Assembly (NCBI RefSeq): GCF_014205015.1
Contig: NZ_JACHMO010000001.1
Span: 1,240,001 to 1,304,000 of the forward strand
Direction: 5' to 3'
DNA length: 64,000 nt
Source of the DNA: Saccharothrix ecbatanensis
GTDB lineage: Bacteria; Actinomycetota; Actinomycetes; Mycobacteriales; Pseudonocardiaceae
In this document: piece by piece, positions 34,144-42,842 of the stretch
Position numbering within the stretch: position 1 is the first letter of the stretch
How the letters are laid out: the number at the start of each line of letters is the position of its first letter
Translations under genes and position numbers: made by a program
The notes under the pieces: model-generated
The model's database searches: none
What the model was told of the DNA's origin: nothing
What the model saw: the letters and a program-made list of their open reading frames with translations, nothing else

Positions 34144-34188
34144 GGGCAGGCGTTCGGGGATTCTCCGCGAGTCCCCGAACGCCTGCCC
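34144..34188 (+). terminator. Perfect hairpin between rhodanese 2 and SARP gene
   Basis: A perfect 17-bp stem (34144-34160 with 34172-34188) closes an 11-base loop. It ends only 48 bases before the regulator start, so it could terminate the rhodanese transcript or act as an attenuator in the leader of the regulator gene. Confidence 0.72.
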
Positions 34189-34236
34189 GTCGCTGTCCGT
34201 ACTTCTCGCGTCGCCGGGTCTGAGGAGCGCTTGACC

Positions 34237-35046
34237 ATGTCCGAAACCGTGTGGTCGCACTACCTGGTGGCCGCCGGGTCGCCGCAGGCCCGCGGTCGCA
34301 CCAGCGTGCGGCTCCTCGGCGGCTTCGAGTTCCGCCACGACGGCCACCGCGTCCAACTCGGCGCGAGCGCGGAACGGTTGGTCGCGTTGCTGGCGCTGCG
34401 CGGCGCTCCGGTCGGTCGTGCCAGGGTGGCGGCCGTGCTGTGGCCCGACGCGTCGGCGACCCGTGCGGCGGCCAACCTGCGGTCCGTGCTGTGGCGGATG
34501 CCGCCGGGCACCGACGCCAGGGTGGTGTCCACGCGGGAGCAGCTCAGCCTGGCCGATGACGTCACGGTGGACCTGCACGCGGCCGACGACCTCGCGTTGC
34601 GGGTGCTCGACGGTGACGTGGCGCCGGTCGACGCGGACAACCTCGGCGTCGCCGTGCGGCAGTTGCTGTTCCACGACCTGCTGCCGGAGCACACCGAGGA
34701 CGCGTGGCTGCTGGAGGAGCGCGAGCGGTTTCGGCAACTGCGGCTGCACGCGTTGGAGACGTTGTGCCGCATGCTGTCCGCCAGAGGGTTGGGCGGCCTC
34801 GCCATCGAGGTCGGCCTCGCGGCGTTGCACGCCGACCCGTACCGGGAGAGCGCTCATCGCGCGCTCATCGACGTGCACCTCGCCGAAGGCAACCGCCGCG
34901 AGGCCGCCCGCCAGTTCGAGGAGTGCAGGCGGCTGCTGCACGACGAACTGGGGATCTCACCGTCGGACGTGCTGACCCAGCTGATCCACCAGACCTGCCT
35001 CTCGATGGACGACCGCCTTTTCCGGAGCCTTGCGGAATACTCGTAG
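34237..35046 (+). CDS. SARP-like regulator (winged helix plus BTAD domain)
   Basis: The 269-residue protein has an OmpR-like DNA-binding domain (about 20-105, VRLLGGFEFRHDGHRVQLG and RVAAVLWPDASATRAAANLR) and a bacterial transcriptional activation domain with tetratrico-like helices (about 115-250, LHADPYRESAHRALIDVHLA). SARP-type regulators often activate secondary metabolism. GAGGAG precedes the ATG at 34237. The last 90 bases overlap the 3' end of the convergent DoxX gene. Its target is unknown; no biosynthetic operon directly abuts it. Confidence 0.87.
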   Translation: MSETVWSHYLVAAGSPQARGRTSVRLLGGFEFRHDGHRVQLGASAERLVALLALRGAPVGRARVAAVLWPDASATRAAANLRSVLWRMPPGTDARVVSTREQLSLADDVTVDLHAADDLALRVLDGDVAPVDADNLGVAVRQLLFHDLLPEHTEDAWLLEERERFRQLRLHALETLCRMLSARGLGGLAIEVGLAALHADPYRESAHRALIDVHLAEGNRREAARQFEECRRLLHDELGISPSDVLTQLIHQTCLSMDDRLFRSLAEYS

Positions 35047-35472
35047 GGCGACGTTCAGCAAGGCGCACACCAGTATCGCGTTTTTCACCACATACTGGCC
35101 GTTCAGCGTCGGGACACCCCAGGTGGCCCAGATTTCGCCGGGCAGGATGAACACGGTCAGGAAAATCCCGGCCATGTGCCCCAAGGCCACGATCACGGTG
35201 ATTCGCGGCAACTTTCCGCTGATCAGTCCGATCCCGATCAGAATTTCCGCCACGGCCAGCAGCGGCATCGACACCGATGGCTTGACCAGCCCCATCGTGA
35301 TCACCGACATCGCGTGACCGGCCAGGTCGTCCACCGGGCTCAGGCCGGGGATGACCTTCAGCCCGCCGAACCACACGTACAGCACCCCGATCACCACCCG
35401 CTGCACCGCGACCTGGTCGCGCTGGTAGCGATCAATGATTTCGATGGTGATTCTCCGCAGGTTCTTCCGCAT
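34957..35472 (-). CDS. DoxX-like four-helix membrane protein
   Basis: The 171-residue protein has four predicted membrane helices (for example VVIGVLYVWFGGLKVIPGL and VIVALGHMAGIFLTVFILPG) in the DoxX/SURF4-like arrangement. Members of the family have been linked to thiosulfate oxidation and to redox protection; with a rhodanese nearby a sulfur link is possible but unproven. The ATG at 35472 lies in an AT-richer gap that also serves as the start region of the decayed TIR gene. Its 3' 90 bases overlap the SARP gene. Confidence 0.8.
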   Translation of the reverse strand: MRKNLRRITIEIIDRYQRDQVAVQRVVIGVLYVWFGGLKVIPGLSPVDDLAGHAMSVITMGLVKPSVSMPLLAVAEILIGIGLISGKLPRITVIVALGHMAGIFLTVFILPGEIWATWGVPTLNGQYVVKNAILVCALLNVALRVFRKAPEKAVVHREAGLVDQLGQHVRR

Positions 35473-35560
35473 TCCGCCCCCATTCCGTCAGCGAGCGGGT
35501 CCGACGTTAGCGAACGGGCTGTCGCCAACCCGTTACCCATTCGTCACGGAAGATTTCCGG

Positions 35561-37537
35561 GTGGCGTCGCCGGAGGAAGAAGAATCTTTCCCGCGGTGGG
35601 TATTTCGCGCGCTTCTCCCCGAGCTGCACGGACTTTGCGGTCGACGGGTCGTCCGGACGAGTGATCTTTCGGTCCCGGCGTTCTTCGTGCTGATGGCCTC
35701 GCCCGAGGCCGCCGCGTCGCACTGGGTGCAGCGGGAGATCCGCTACTGGCAGGAGAACCGGGACCAGGCGACGTTGCTGATCGTGGTCACCTCGGGCGAG
35801 GTGTCGTGGTCGGGTGACGACTTCGACTGGGACCGCACGACCGCGTTGCCCCATCAGCTCGGCGGGTGGTTCCGGGAAGAGCCGCTCTGGATCGTGCTCG
35901 ACAAGGACCGGTCCGACGACACCCGGCTCTCCCTGCGCGACGCGGAGTTCCGTTCGGCGGCGTGTCGGCTCGCCGCGCCCGTTCACGGTATGGCGCCCGA
36001 TGAGTTGGACGGCGAGGACGTGCGTCAGTTCCGGGTGGCGACCCGGTTGCGGCGGGCCGCGGTGGCGGCGTTGAGCATGCTGCTGGTGGCGGCCACCGTG
36101 CTGGGCTTGGTGGCGGTGCGGCAGCGTGCCGTCGCCATCGAAGAACGTGACCGCGCGGAGCGGCAACTGCGGATCGCGTCGGCGCGGGCGCTCGCGGCGG
36201 AGTCGGACGGACTGGCGTCGCGGGACCCCGTGCTCGCCGCCCGCTGGCCGTGACCGCCTACCGGGTGGACCGCTCGCCTCAGGTGCTCTCGTCACTGATG
36301 CGTGCCATCGACCGCCACCGCCACGAGGTCAGGTTCCTCGAACTAGCTGAGCCAGGAGCGGCCGTTGGGGCAACTGCCGTCCACGAGCGGCTACGTCGAT
36401 GTCAACCACGACGGGTCGCTCGCTGTGGTGTCGGACGCCGTCGGCAACGTCCTGCTGCTCCGCCCGCACGAGGACCGCCGCTTCGACGTGCTGCCCGGCA
36501 CGAGCGGTCGCGTCGACCCGAACGGCGACGCCGAGGAGCAGCGGCTGATGCCGAGCCCGGACGGACGGTGGCTGCTCGTCCACCGGACTCGCTCCGTGGC
36601 GCTGTGGCGGCTCGACGACCGGCGGCTCGTCGCCGAGTACCTGACCGACAACGACCACGGCCTGCGCAGGACACCGGTGGCGTTCACCGCCGACAGCACC
36701 AGGTTCGCCGTGGCGAGTCAGGGACGGGTGGTGGCGCGCGAGGTCGAGACGCTGCGGGAGGTCGCCGCGGAGCCCGGGAACGCGGATCCCGTCCAGGAGG
36801 CAGCGGCGTTCGCCCGAGTGCTGGGGGAGGAGCGGGTTGTCGTGCGCACCATCGGCTTCGAACGCATCGAGGTCTTGGTCGTCGGTCCGGACGGCGAGCG
36901 CTCGTTGTTCGAGACGACCTACGCCGCCGCTTCGGGGCCGAGGGGCCACGTGACGGTTCTCGCGGACAGTGTCGGCCCCCAGCGCGTCCACGTCTGGGAC
37001 CTCCGCGACGGCGTCGCCGGCGAGTCGGTCGGGTTCGACTACGGGAGCGAACCGGAGGTCGTCGCCGCGAGCCCGGACGCCGACCGGGTGGTGATCAGCG
37101 GTGACGGGCCGGAAGCGGACGTGGTCGACCTCGACACCGGAGCACGGACCCGGCTCGCGGGTGGCAGCGGACCCGCCGCGCCGCTGCTGACCGAGTACGG
37201 GTTCCTCGGCGACTCCGGCCTGCTGGTGCAGCACACCATTTCGCACCGCGACGGCAACGACCTCCGCAACCGGCTGCTGTTGTGGCACGTCGACACGGGC
37301 GCGCTGCTCGGCGAGTGGCCCGAGCCGACCCGCCTGCGCATACCGGGACAACAGCCCCACCACGTGGCGATCGCGGCCGACCACACCGCGTTGACCGTCA
37401 GAGCGGATGGCTCGATCGCCGCCTGGCACGTGCACCCGGACGCGTGGGCCCGGAGCCTTTGCGACGCCTTCGGTGATCTCGACGGTGACCAGCGGCAGCG
37501 CTACCAAGCGGAAAGCGACCGCGGACCGGTGTGCTGA
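35561..37537 (+). pseudogene. Decayed TIR-transmembrane-WD40 protein gene
   Basis: Three coding segments in changing frames make up one ancestral gene. Segment one (to TGA at 36253, GTG start at 35561 possible) encodes the C-terminal part of a TIR-like domain (VPAFFVLMASPEAA, then ATLLIVVTSG and DFDWDRTTALP), a membrane helix near codon 170 and the start of a repeat stalk. Segment two (about 36240-36360) continues the same protein in another frame (LAVTAYRVDRSPQVLSSLM). Segment three (about 36365-37537) returns to the first frame and encodes WD40-like repeats (LMPSPDGRWLLVHR, VVAASPDADRVVISG). The N-terminal third of the TIR domain is missing. Two compensating frameshifts and the N-terminal loss argue for a pseudogene; sequencing errors are an alternative for the shifts. 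Confidence 0.7.
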
Positions 37538-37585
37538 TCGCCGCTCGCGCTGGACGGCCGCCGGAGCGCCATCGCGACGAGCGCC

Positions 37586-37621
37586 GCTGCACGCCCCGCT
37601 GCACGCCCCGCCGCACGCCCC
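37586..37621. repeat. Three tandem 12-base repeats
   Basis: GCTGCACGCCCC occurs twice and GCCGCACGCCCC once, head to tail, 48 bases past the WD40 stop. It lies in a gap of 190 bases without a gene that also contains the lipoprotein promoter. Confidence 0.7.
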
Positions 37622-37727
37622 GGCGTCGCCTGTCCGCCGCTGCCGGGGATCTTCGGGTCCCGGTGCTGTGCGGGGGGCGCGGTTGCGTACAGTCCGCGCC
37701 GGATCTGTCGTGACCGTGGGGGTTGTC

Positions 37728-38435
37728 GTGCGTGGTGTGGTGACGGTGGCGTGTGCCGTCGTGCTGGTGGCGGGGTGTTCGGCGCAGGCGGATCCTCCTG
37801 CGGCGCCGACCGAGGACCCGGCGGCGGTCGCGATGCGAGCGGTGGAGAAGTTGGTGTTGCCGGACCAGGTGACGTCGTCGGCGGGTCTGACGCCGGTGGG
37901 TGGGCCTGAGGTCGGGGTGCAGCCGTTGGTGTCGTGCCCGGATCCGGCGGCGGTGCCGGAGTTGGCGGCGGCGACGCCGGCGATCGCGGGCCGGACCCAG
38001 CGGTGGCAGTGGACCGCTCCGGACGGCACGACGGTCCCCTACAGCCTCTACAGCGCGGTCTACGACGGGATCCCCGCTCGGGAAGCGATCAAACAGGCGC
38101 GAGCGGTCACCAAGTGCTACCCGAACCAGCAGGACCCGGTTCCGTGGCTGGATCGGCAGGTCTACCGCACTGACGGTCTTCCCTCGACCAAACCCTTCGT
38201 CGACGACCGTTTCGCCTACTGCGTGCGTCGAGGCGCGATCGACTACACCGAGACGGTCGACGAGCACTTGGCGTCCCGCGTCGAGGTCGTCTGGGACTGC
38301 GCCGCGTTCATGGCCGAAGGGCAGAAGCTGGTGCGGTTGAACAGCGTCCAACACAACCGGAAGGCCAGCCCGCTGAACGCCCCGACCGTGGACACGGTGG
38401 GGCAGGCCATGGTCGACGCGCTCGTGGCTCCCTGA
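37728..38435 (+). CDS. Secreted lipoprotein of unknown function
   Basis: From the GTG at 37728 the product is 235 residues with a short signal and lipobox LVAGC (Cys17). The GGGGG stretch 6 bases before supports this start; GTG 37710 is an alternative. The mature part has several cysteines (VSCPDP, TKCYPN, AYCVRR, VWDCAAF) that could form disulfides. No enzyme motif is recognised. It converges with the gamma-glutamyltransferase gene; a hairpin separates them. Confidence 0.75.
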   Translation: MRGVVTVACAVVLVAGCSAQADPPAAPTEDPAAVAMRAVEKLVLPDQVTSSAGLTPVGGPEVGVQPLVSCPDPAAVPELAAATPAIAGRTQRWQWTAPDGTTVPYSLYSAVYDGIPAREAIKQARAVTKCYPNQQDPVPWLDRQVYRTDGLPSTKPFVDDRFAYCVRRGAIDYTETVDEHLASRVEVVWDCAAFMAEGQKLVRLNSVQHNRKASPLNAPTVDTVGQAMVDALVAP

Positions 38436-38460
38436 TCCCGACTCCGGCGTGGTGAGGTGT

Positions 38461-38484
38461 TCCGGCGGTCCTTCGACTGCCGGA
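38461..38484. terminator. Hairpin between lipoprotein and GGT genes
   Basis: A 10-bp stem (TCCGGCGGTC at 38461-38470 with 38475-38484, one G-T pair) and a CTTC loop lie between two convergent stops, so it may serve both. Confidence 0.55.
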
Positions 38485-38498
38485 CCTCGCCACCGGGC

Positions 38499-40088
38499 TC
38501 AGAACCCGGAAGTGAGGCCTTCCTGCCTGCCGTCGTCGAGTCCGTAGACTGACCGCGCGTGCCGTCCCAGCACCCGCTGTGCCCCACCAACGCTGGCCCG
38601 CACCCGCAGCGTGTGTCCCGCCGCGCCGAGCCACTCCTGCACGTCCGCGGGCATCGAGGAGTCGACCTGTAGGTGCGGCGGCACGCCTGCCTCGGTCTTG
38701 TCCGCTCCGGGCAGGTACGTCCACCGTGGACGGTTCAGCGCCGCCAGCGGGCCCGCTCCGTCCACCAGCATCGCGGCGAGCAGCTGCGTGTTCCACTGGC
38801 ACTGGCCGTCACCGCCGGGTGTGCCGCCGAGCCAGCGCACCTCCTCGGCGTCGGCCGCGCTCCACGCGAAGATGGTGTTGACCGGACGCCTGCCGGGCGC
38901 GACGCCGTTCGGCTCGGTGGGGGAGAGGGTCGCGCTGCGGCCCAGCCGGTTGCACAGCAGCAGCCCCAGCTCGCCGACGCCGACACCGGAACCGAAGCCC
39001 AGCCCGAGGCTCTGCGTCCAGCTCACGCTGTTGCCCACCTCGTCCACGATCGCGAAGTGCGTGGTGTCGCCGTCGTTGTAGTGCCCGGCGTAACGGGTGG
39101 CGCTGCGCTTGTCCGGGTCGACCTCGCCCGCCAGCTCCGCGAGCACCGCCTCCGCCAACGGATCGGCGGGCGGCGTGCACGCCGGATCGCCCAGGTGCTC
39201 GATCCGCCACGCGTAGGTCTGGTGGAAGATCTCCGACAGCAGGTGCACGCCCGCCGCCGAATCGGCGCTGTCCCCACCCCTCAGCCGTTCGTAGAGCGAG
39301 AGGTTCTGCAGCAGCAGCACACCCTGCGTCGGCGCCGGGTTCGTGGCGACCCGCGCGCCTGCCACCGACACGGTCGCGGCGGGCACGATCTCCCCGACCC
39401 GGACGCGGCAGTCACCGGGTGCGAAGAACCCGTCCAACCGGTCGCTGAGCTTCGTCACGCTCGCGTCGAGCTCGGCTTCCAGCCCATCGACCGAACTCGC
39501 CATCAGCCGGTACAGCGCGGCCAGTCCGGGGTTCGGCAGCAGGCCGCCCACGGCCGACTTCGCCGCGTGCGGCCCGTACAGCCCGGCGAACTCCGGCTGG
39601 CTGAGCACCGCCAGGTTGTCCTGGATCCAACGCGCGGTCTGCGTGGTGACGGGAGTGCCCTGCTCGGCCAGCGCGATGGCCGGTGCGAGCAGCCGGGACC
39701 ACGGCATCGTTCCGTGCGCCTCGTGCAGGGCGCACCAGGCGCCCAGCAGACCCGGTGTGGTGGCCGACTCGATTCCCCGGCCGGGCACGGTCCGGTGGCC
39801 ACGCGCGGTGAAGTTCGCCGCCGTGGCGTGCGTGGGCGCCCGGCCCAGCCCGGTCAACGACCAGGCCTGGGCCGAACCCTCGACGTGGAACACCGCCGCC
39901 GCGTCACCGGCGGGCCCCGACGCCATCGGCATCGCCACCGTCAGCACCGCCGACGCCGTGATGGCGGCGTCGAACGCCGTGCCGCCGTCACGGAGCACGT
40001 CCAGCGCCGCCAGCGTCGCGGCCGAGCTGCCGGTGGACACCATCGCCCGCGCCCCCCACTGCTGGCGGTCGCGCAACACGTCACGCAT
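38499..40088 (-). CDS. Gamma-glutamyltransferase family protein
   Basis: The 529-residue Ntn-hydrolase precursor has the autoprocessing and catalytic Thr342 in NDGDTTHFAIVDEVGN, giving a small subunit of about 188 residues after cleavage. The start MRDVLRD lacks an export signal, so it is probably cytoplasmic, unlike typical nutrient-scavenging GGT. The ATG at 40088 overlaps the methyltransferase stop by 8 bases. As the last gene of a seven-gene operon it may add, remove or transfer a gamma-glutamyl group, or hydrolyse an amide, in a biosynthetic route. Confidence 0.88.
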   Translation of the reverse strand: MRDVLRDRQQWGARAMVSTGSSAATLAALDVLRDGGTAFDAAITASAVLTVAMPMASGPAGDAAAVFHVEGSAQAWSLTGLGRAPTHATAANFTARGHRTVPGRGIESATTPGLLGAWCALHEAHGTMPWSRLLAPAIALAEQGTPVTTQTARWIQDNLAVLSQPEFAGLYGPHAAKSAVGGLLPNPGLAALYRLMASSVDGLEAELDASVTKLSDRLDGFFAPGDCRVRVGEIVPAATVSVAGARVATNPAPTQGVLLLQNLSLYERLRGGDSADSAAGVHLLSEIFHQTYAWRIEHLGDPACTPPADPLAEAVLAELAGEVDPDKRSATRYAGHYNDGDTTHFAIVDEVGNSVSWTQSLGLGFGSGVGVGELGLLLCNRLGRSATLSPTEPNGVAPGRRPVNTIFAWSAADAEEVRWLGGTPGGDGQCQWNTQLLAAMLVDGAGPLAALNRPRWTYLPGADKTEAGVPPHLQVDSSMPADVQEWLGAAGHTLRVRASVGGAQRVLGRHARSVYGLDDGRQEGLTSGF

Positions 40089-40860
40089 GCTCTTCCTTGC
40101 GCAGCCGCAGGAACACGCTGGCGTGCACCAGCTCCACCTCACCTTCGCCGAGCACCGAGCACAGCGCGTCGACGGCGTCCTGCACGGGCACCTGCGCCGC
40201 CGTCCACGGCCCGCCACTGGCCACCCACCAGCGGGCGCGGACCTCCGCCGGGACGGACACCGTTCGTTCCAGCAGGAAGGCGTCCTGCACCGCGAACCCC
40301 GCCGCGCCCGCCAGTTCCTCCGCCCCCGCCACCGTCAGCCTGCGCGCCTCGAACGGATCCGGCTCGGACAAGCCGGTCAGCCGGGACAGCGCCGCCTGGG
40401 ACTGCTCGGCGAACCGGTCCGTCGCCGCCGTGCGGCCCGCTGTCGCCACACAGGCCAGCCCGCCGTCGACCAGCAGCGCGTTCATCGTCGTGAACACCTC
40501 GGCGAAGCGCGGGTGCATCCAGTGCAGCGCGGCGTTGGAGAACACCGCGTCGTAGCGCCGATCCGTTGTCACGTCCGGAAAAGCGCCCTGGGTGAAGCGA
40601 ACCCGATCCGGCCAGTCCTTTCGCGCCGCCACCGCGAGCATGTCGTCCGACACGTCGACGGCGTCGATGCGGGCCGAGGGTAACCGGTGCACCAGCGCCT
40701 CGGTGAGAGCTCCGGTCCCGCAGCCGATCTCGTAGACGGTCCTGGGCTCGGTGGGCCGGGGGTGCAGCCCGGCCACCAGCTCCGCGTTGCGGAACTGGAC
40801 GCGTCGGGCCAGCACGTCGTAGTCGGCGGCGCTGTTCCAGCGGTGGCCGGTGACCGTCAC
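40081..40860 (-). CDS. SAM-dependent methyltransferase (trans-aconitate-MT-like)
   Basis: The 259-residue class I methyltransferase has motif I YEIGCGTGALTEALV, motif II region DAVDVSDDMLAVAA and motif IV DAVFSNAALHWM, close to the Tam (trans-aconitate methyltransferase) branch, whose members methylate carboxylates. The GTG at 40860 overlaps the BKACE stop by 4 bases. It belongs to the GTP-cyclohydrolase operon; its substrate is presumably a pathway acid but is not known. Confidence 0.85.
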   Translation of the reverse strand: MTVTGHRWNSAADYDVLARRVQFRNAELVAGLHPRPTEPRTVYEIGCGTGALTEALVHRLPSARIDAVDVSDDMLAVAARKDWPDRVRFTQGAFPDVTTDRRYDAVFSNAALHWMHPRFAEVFTTMNALLVDGGLACVATAGRTAATDRFAEQSQAALSRLTGLSEPDPFEARRLTVAGAEELAGAAGFAVQDAFLLERTVSVPAEVRARWWVASGGPWTAAQVPVQDAVDALCSVLGEGEVELVHASVFLRLRKEEHA

Positions 40861-41711
40861 GTGCGCACCACCTGCGGCAGGCCGATGATCTCGCGGACCT
40901 GCCGCGGGGTGGCGGGCTCGCGGCCCATCTCCCGCGCGATGCGCACGATGCGCTCCACCAGCCGGGGGTTCGTGGTCGGCTCCTTGGCCTTCCAGTCCAG
41001 GTAGGGGTTGTCCTCGAGGCCGACCCGGACGTGCCCGCCGAGGCTGAGCGCCAGCGTGTTCGCGGCCAGCTGGAACCGGCCGATGCCCGCGAACGCCCAC
41101 GTGGACGGCTGGGGCAGCGCGCCCAGCACGGCGGCGGCGTTGGCCGCGCTCACGTCGGCGGTGCCGATCGAGCCGAACAGGATGTTGAGGTAGTACGGCG
41201 GCTTGAGGATGCCGCGCGAGATCAGGTAGTTGGCGTAGTTCACCATGCCGATGTCGAAGATCTCCAACTCCGGCACGATGCCGCGTTCGTGCATCGCCCG
41301 CGCCAGACCCTCGATCGTCTCCGGCGAGTTCACCGACGGCCCGGACACGAAGTTCATCGAACCCAGCGTCAGCGACGCCATCTCCGGGCGGGCCAGGTTG
41401 TCCACCGTCAGCGCCGCGGCGCGCTTGTCCAGGTCGGACCAGTTGCGGCCGCTCGTGGTGACCACGAGCACGATGTCCGGCGTCAGCGTCACCACCGCGT
41501 CCACGATGTCGGTGAACCGCTGCGGGCTCCAGGTGGGCTCCTCGTCGTCCTCCCTGGCGTGCAGGTGGACCATGCCCGCACCCGCCTCGTAGCAGCGGCG
41601 GACGTCCTTGGCGATCTCGTCGGGGGTGATGGGCACGTCCGGCACCTTCGCCCGGCGCGGCACCATCCCGGTGGGACACAGGTTGATGATGACCTGGTCG
41701 GGAAGACTCAT
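40857..41711 (-). CDS. BKACE-family beta-keto acid cleavage enzyme (DUF849)
   Basis: The 284-residue TIM-barrel protein has the metal-binding GMVHLHARE motif (His49, His51) and the conserved SLGGHVRVGLEDN near the C-terminus. The family splits a beta-keto acid with acetyl-CoA to give acetoacetate and a new CoA ester; the founding member acts in lysine degradation, but members vary widely. The ATG overlaps the upstream gene stop by 4 bases. In this operon it may use a pathway keto acid, which would be an unusual setting. Confidence 0.87.
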   Translation of the reverse strand: MSLPDQVIINLCPTGMVPRRAKVPDVPITPDEIAKDVRRCYEAGAGMVHLHAREDDEEPTWSPQRFTDIVDAVVTLTPDIVLVVTTSGRNWSDLDKRAAALTVDNLARPEMASLTLGSMNFVSGPSVNSPETIEGLARAMHERGIVPELEIFDIGMVNYANYLISRGILKPPYYLNILFGSIGTADVSAANAAAVLGALPQPSTWAFAGIGRFQLAANTLALSLGGHVRVGLEDNPYLDWKAKEPTTNPRLVERIVRIAREMGREPATPRQVREIIGLPQVVRT

Positions 41712-42202
41712 ACCCCTCGCCTCTCCTCGGTCGCGGAAAGCCGCCACACACCGGTCCACTGCCCGGGTGCGGGCGTCTGCCCCGCGGGTCGGCAGCGCAG
41801 CGTCGCGCCACCGTCGATGTCGATCAGTCCGTGGTCGTCGGCGGTGGGTTCGCCCGCACCGAGGACCACGGCGGGCCCGGGGGACAGGTCGCGCTCCACC
41901 GCCGGTTCCCAGCGATAGCGGCGCACGTCCGGATCCTTGCGCCACAACGGTTTCGCGGACACCCAGAAGCCGGTCAGCGCGGCGGGCGGATCTGCCCAGA
42001 CCGCCTCCCTGTCCGCGAAGTCCCGCCACAGCCAGTACACGCACAGCTCGGTCTCGTCGTCCGAACGCACCAGCACCTGGTACCTGAGCAGGCCGGGCAC
42101 GCTCAACGCCTGGCCCAGGACGACGTTGAGGCGCAGCAGTTCCGCGCCCTCGCCAGGACGCGCGAACTGCCGGCCCAACACCGCGACGGCGGCGCCGCTC
42201 AT
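41708..42202 (-). CDS. ABM-fold (dimeric alpha-beta barrel) protein
   Basis: The 164-residue protein has an N-terminal domain (AVAVLGRQFARPGEGAELLR, then LRYQVLVRSDDETELCVYWL) resembling the antibiotic-biosynthesis monooxygenase fold, followed by about 60 residues without recognised features. Such proteins can be cofactor-free oxygenases, cyclases or dehydratases. The ATG overlaps the cyclohydrolase stop by 4 bases. Assignment of the fold is moderate and its role is open. Confidence 0.6.
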   Translation of the reverse strand: MSGAAVAVLGRQFARPGEGAELLRLNVVLGQALSVPGLLRYQVLVRSDDETELCVYWLWRDFADREAVWADPPAALTGFWVSAKPLWRKDPDVRRYRWEPAVERDLSPGPAVVLGAGEPTADDHGLIDIDGGATLRCRPAGQTPAPGQWTGVWRLSATEERRGV

Positions 42203-42810
42203 CCGACGAGCCCGCTGCCCGACGAGTCCAAGTGTCCCATGAGGATGTCCTTGACCCTCAGGTACTCGGAGTTGTGCGGGCTGACGAAACCACCGTGCGG
42301 CACCCGTTCCACGGTCAGTCCCGCGTCGACCAGCGCCTCGATCTTGCTCGGGTTGTTCGTCGCAAGGCGGAGGCCGGACACACCCAGCTGGCGCAACGCG
42401 TCGGCGGCGGCGCGGTAGTCGCGGGCGTCGGCGGGCAGCCCGAGGTGGATGTTCGCCGCCACCGTGTCCATGCCCTGTTCCTGCAACGCATAGGCCTTGA
42501 TCTTGTTGACCAGGCCGATGCCCCGGCCCTCGTGCCGGGGCAGGTACAGCAGGATTCCGTGCGGTTCCTGCGCCATCAGCCGCACCGCGGTGACCAGCTG
42601 TGGTCCGCAGTCGCACCGAAGCGAGGCCAGGATGTCGCCCGTGAAGCACGCGCTGTGCAGGCGCACCAACGGTCGATGGAGCGCGTCCGGTCCTCCGTGC
42701 ACGAGGGCGATGACGTCCTCACGTCCGTCGGCGTCGCCGAAGACGTGCAAGGTGAAGTCGCCGTAGGACGTCGGTAACTCGCAGCTGGCGAGCAACGCCG
42801 TTGTCAGCAC
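42199..42810 (-). CDS. ribA: GTP cyclohydrolase II
   Basis: The 203-residue enzyme has the three zinc cysteines Cys55, Cys66 and Cys68 (CFTGDILASLRCDCG) and the catalytic RHEGRGIGL with Arg96. It opens GTP to 2,5-diamino-6-ribosylamino-pyrimidinone phosphate, formate and pyrophosphate. It is a stand-alone form without the RibB domain, and no other riboflavin gene is near. Such copies occur in secondary-metabolite clusters that draw on GTP. GGGGGAG precedes the GTG at 42810. Adjacent methyltransferase, BKACE and GGT genes support a specialised pathway rather than riboflavin supply. Confidence 0.9.
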   Translation of the reverse strand: MLTTALLASCELPTSYGDFTLHVFGDADGREDVIALVHGGPDALHRPLVRLHSACFTGDILASLRCDCGPQLVTAVRLMAQEPHGILLYLPRHEGRGIGLVNKIKAYALQEQGMDTVAANIHLGLPADARDYRAAADALRQLGVSGLRLATNNPSKIEALVDAGLTVERVPHGGFVSPHNSEYLRVKDILMGHLDSSGSGLVG

Positions 42811-42842
42811 TTGTCGTTCTCCCCCAGTAGCAAGCGTGTCGC

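Noticed and set aside
37586..37621. CRISPR repeats
   Set aside because: Only three 12-base units directly abutting each other, without spacers.
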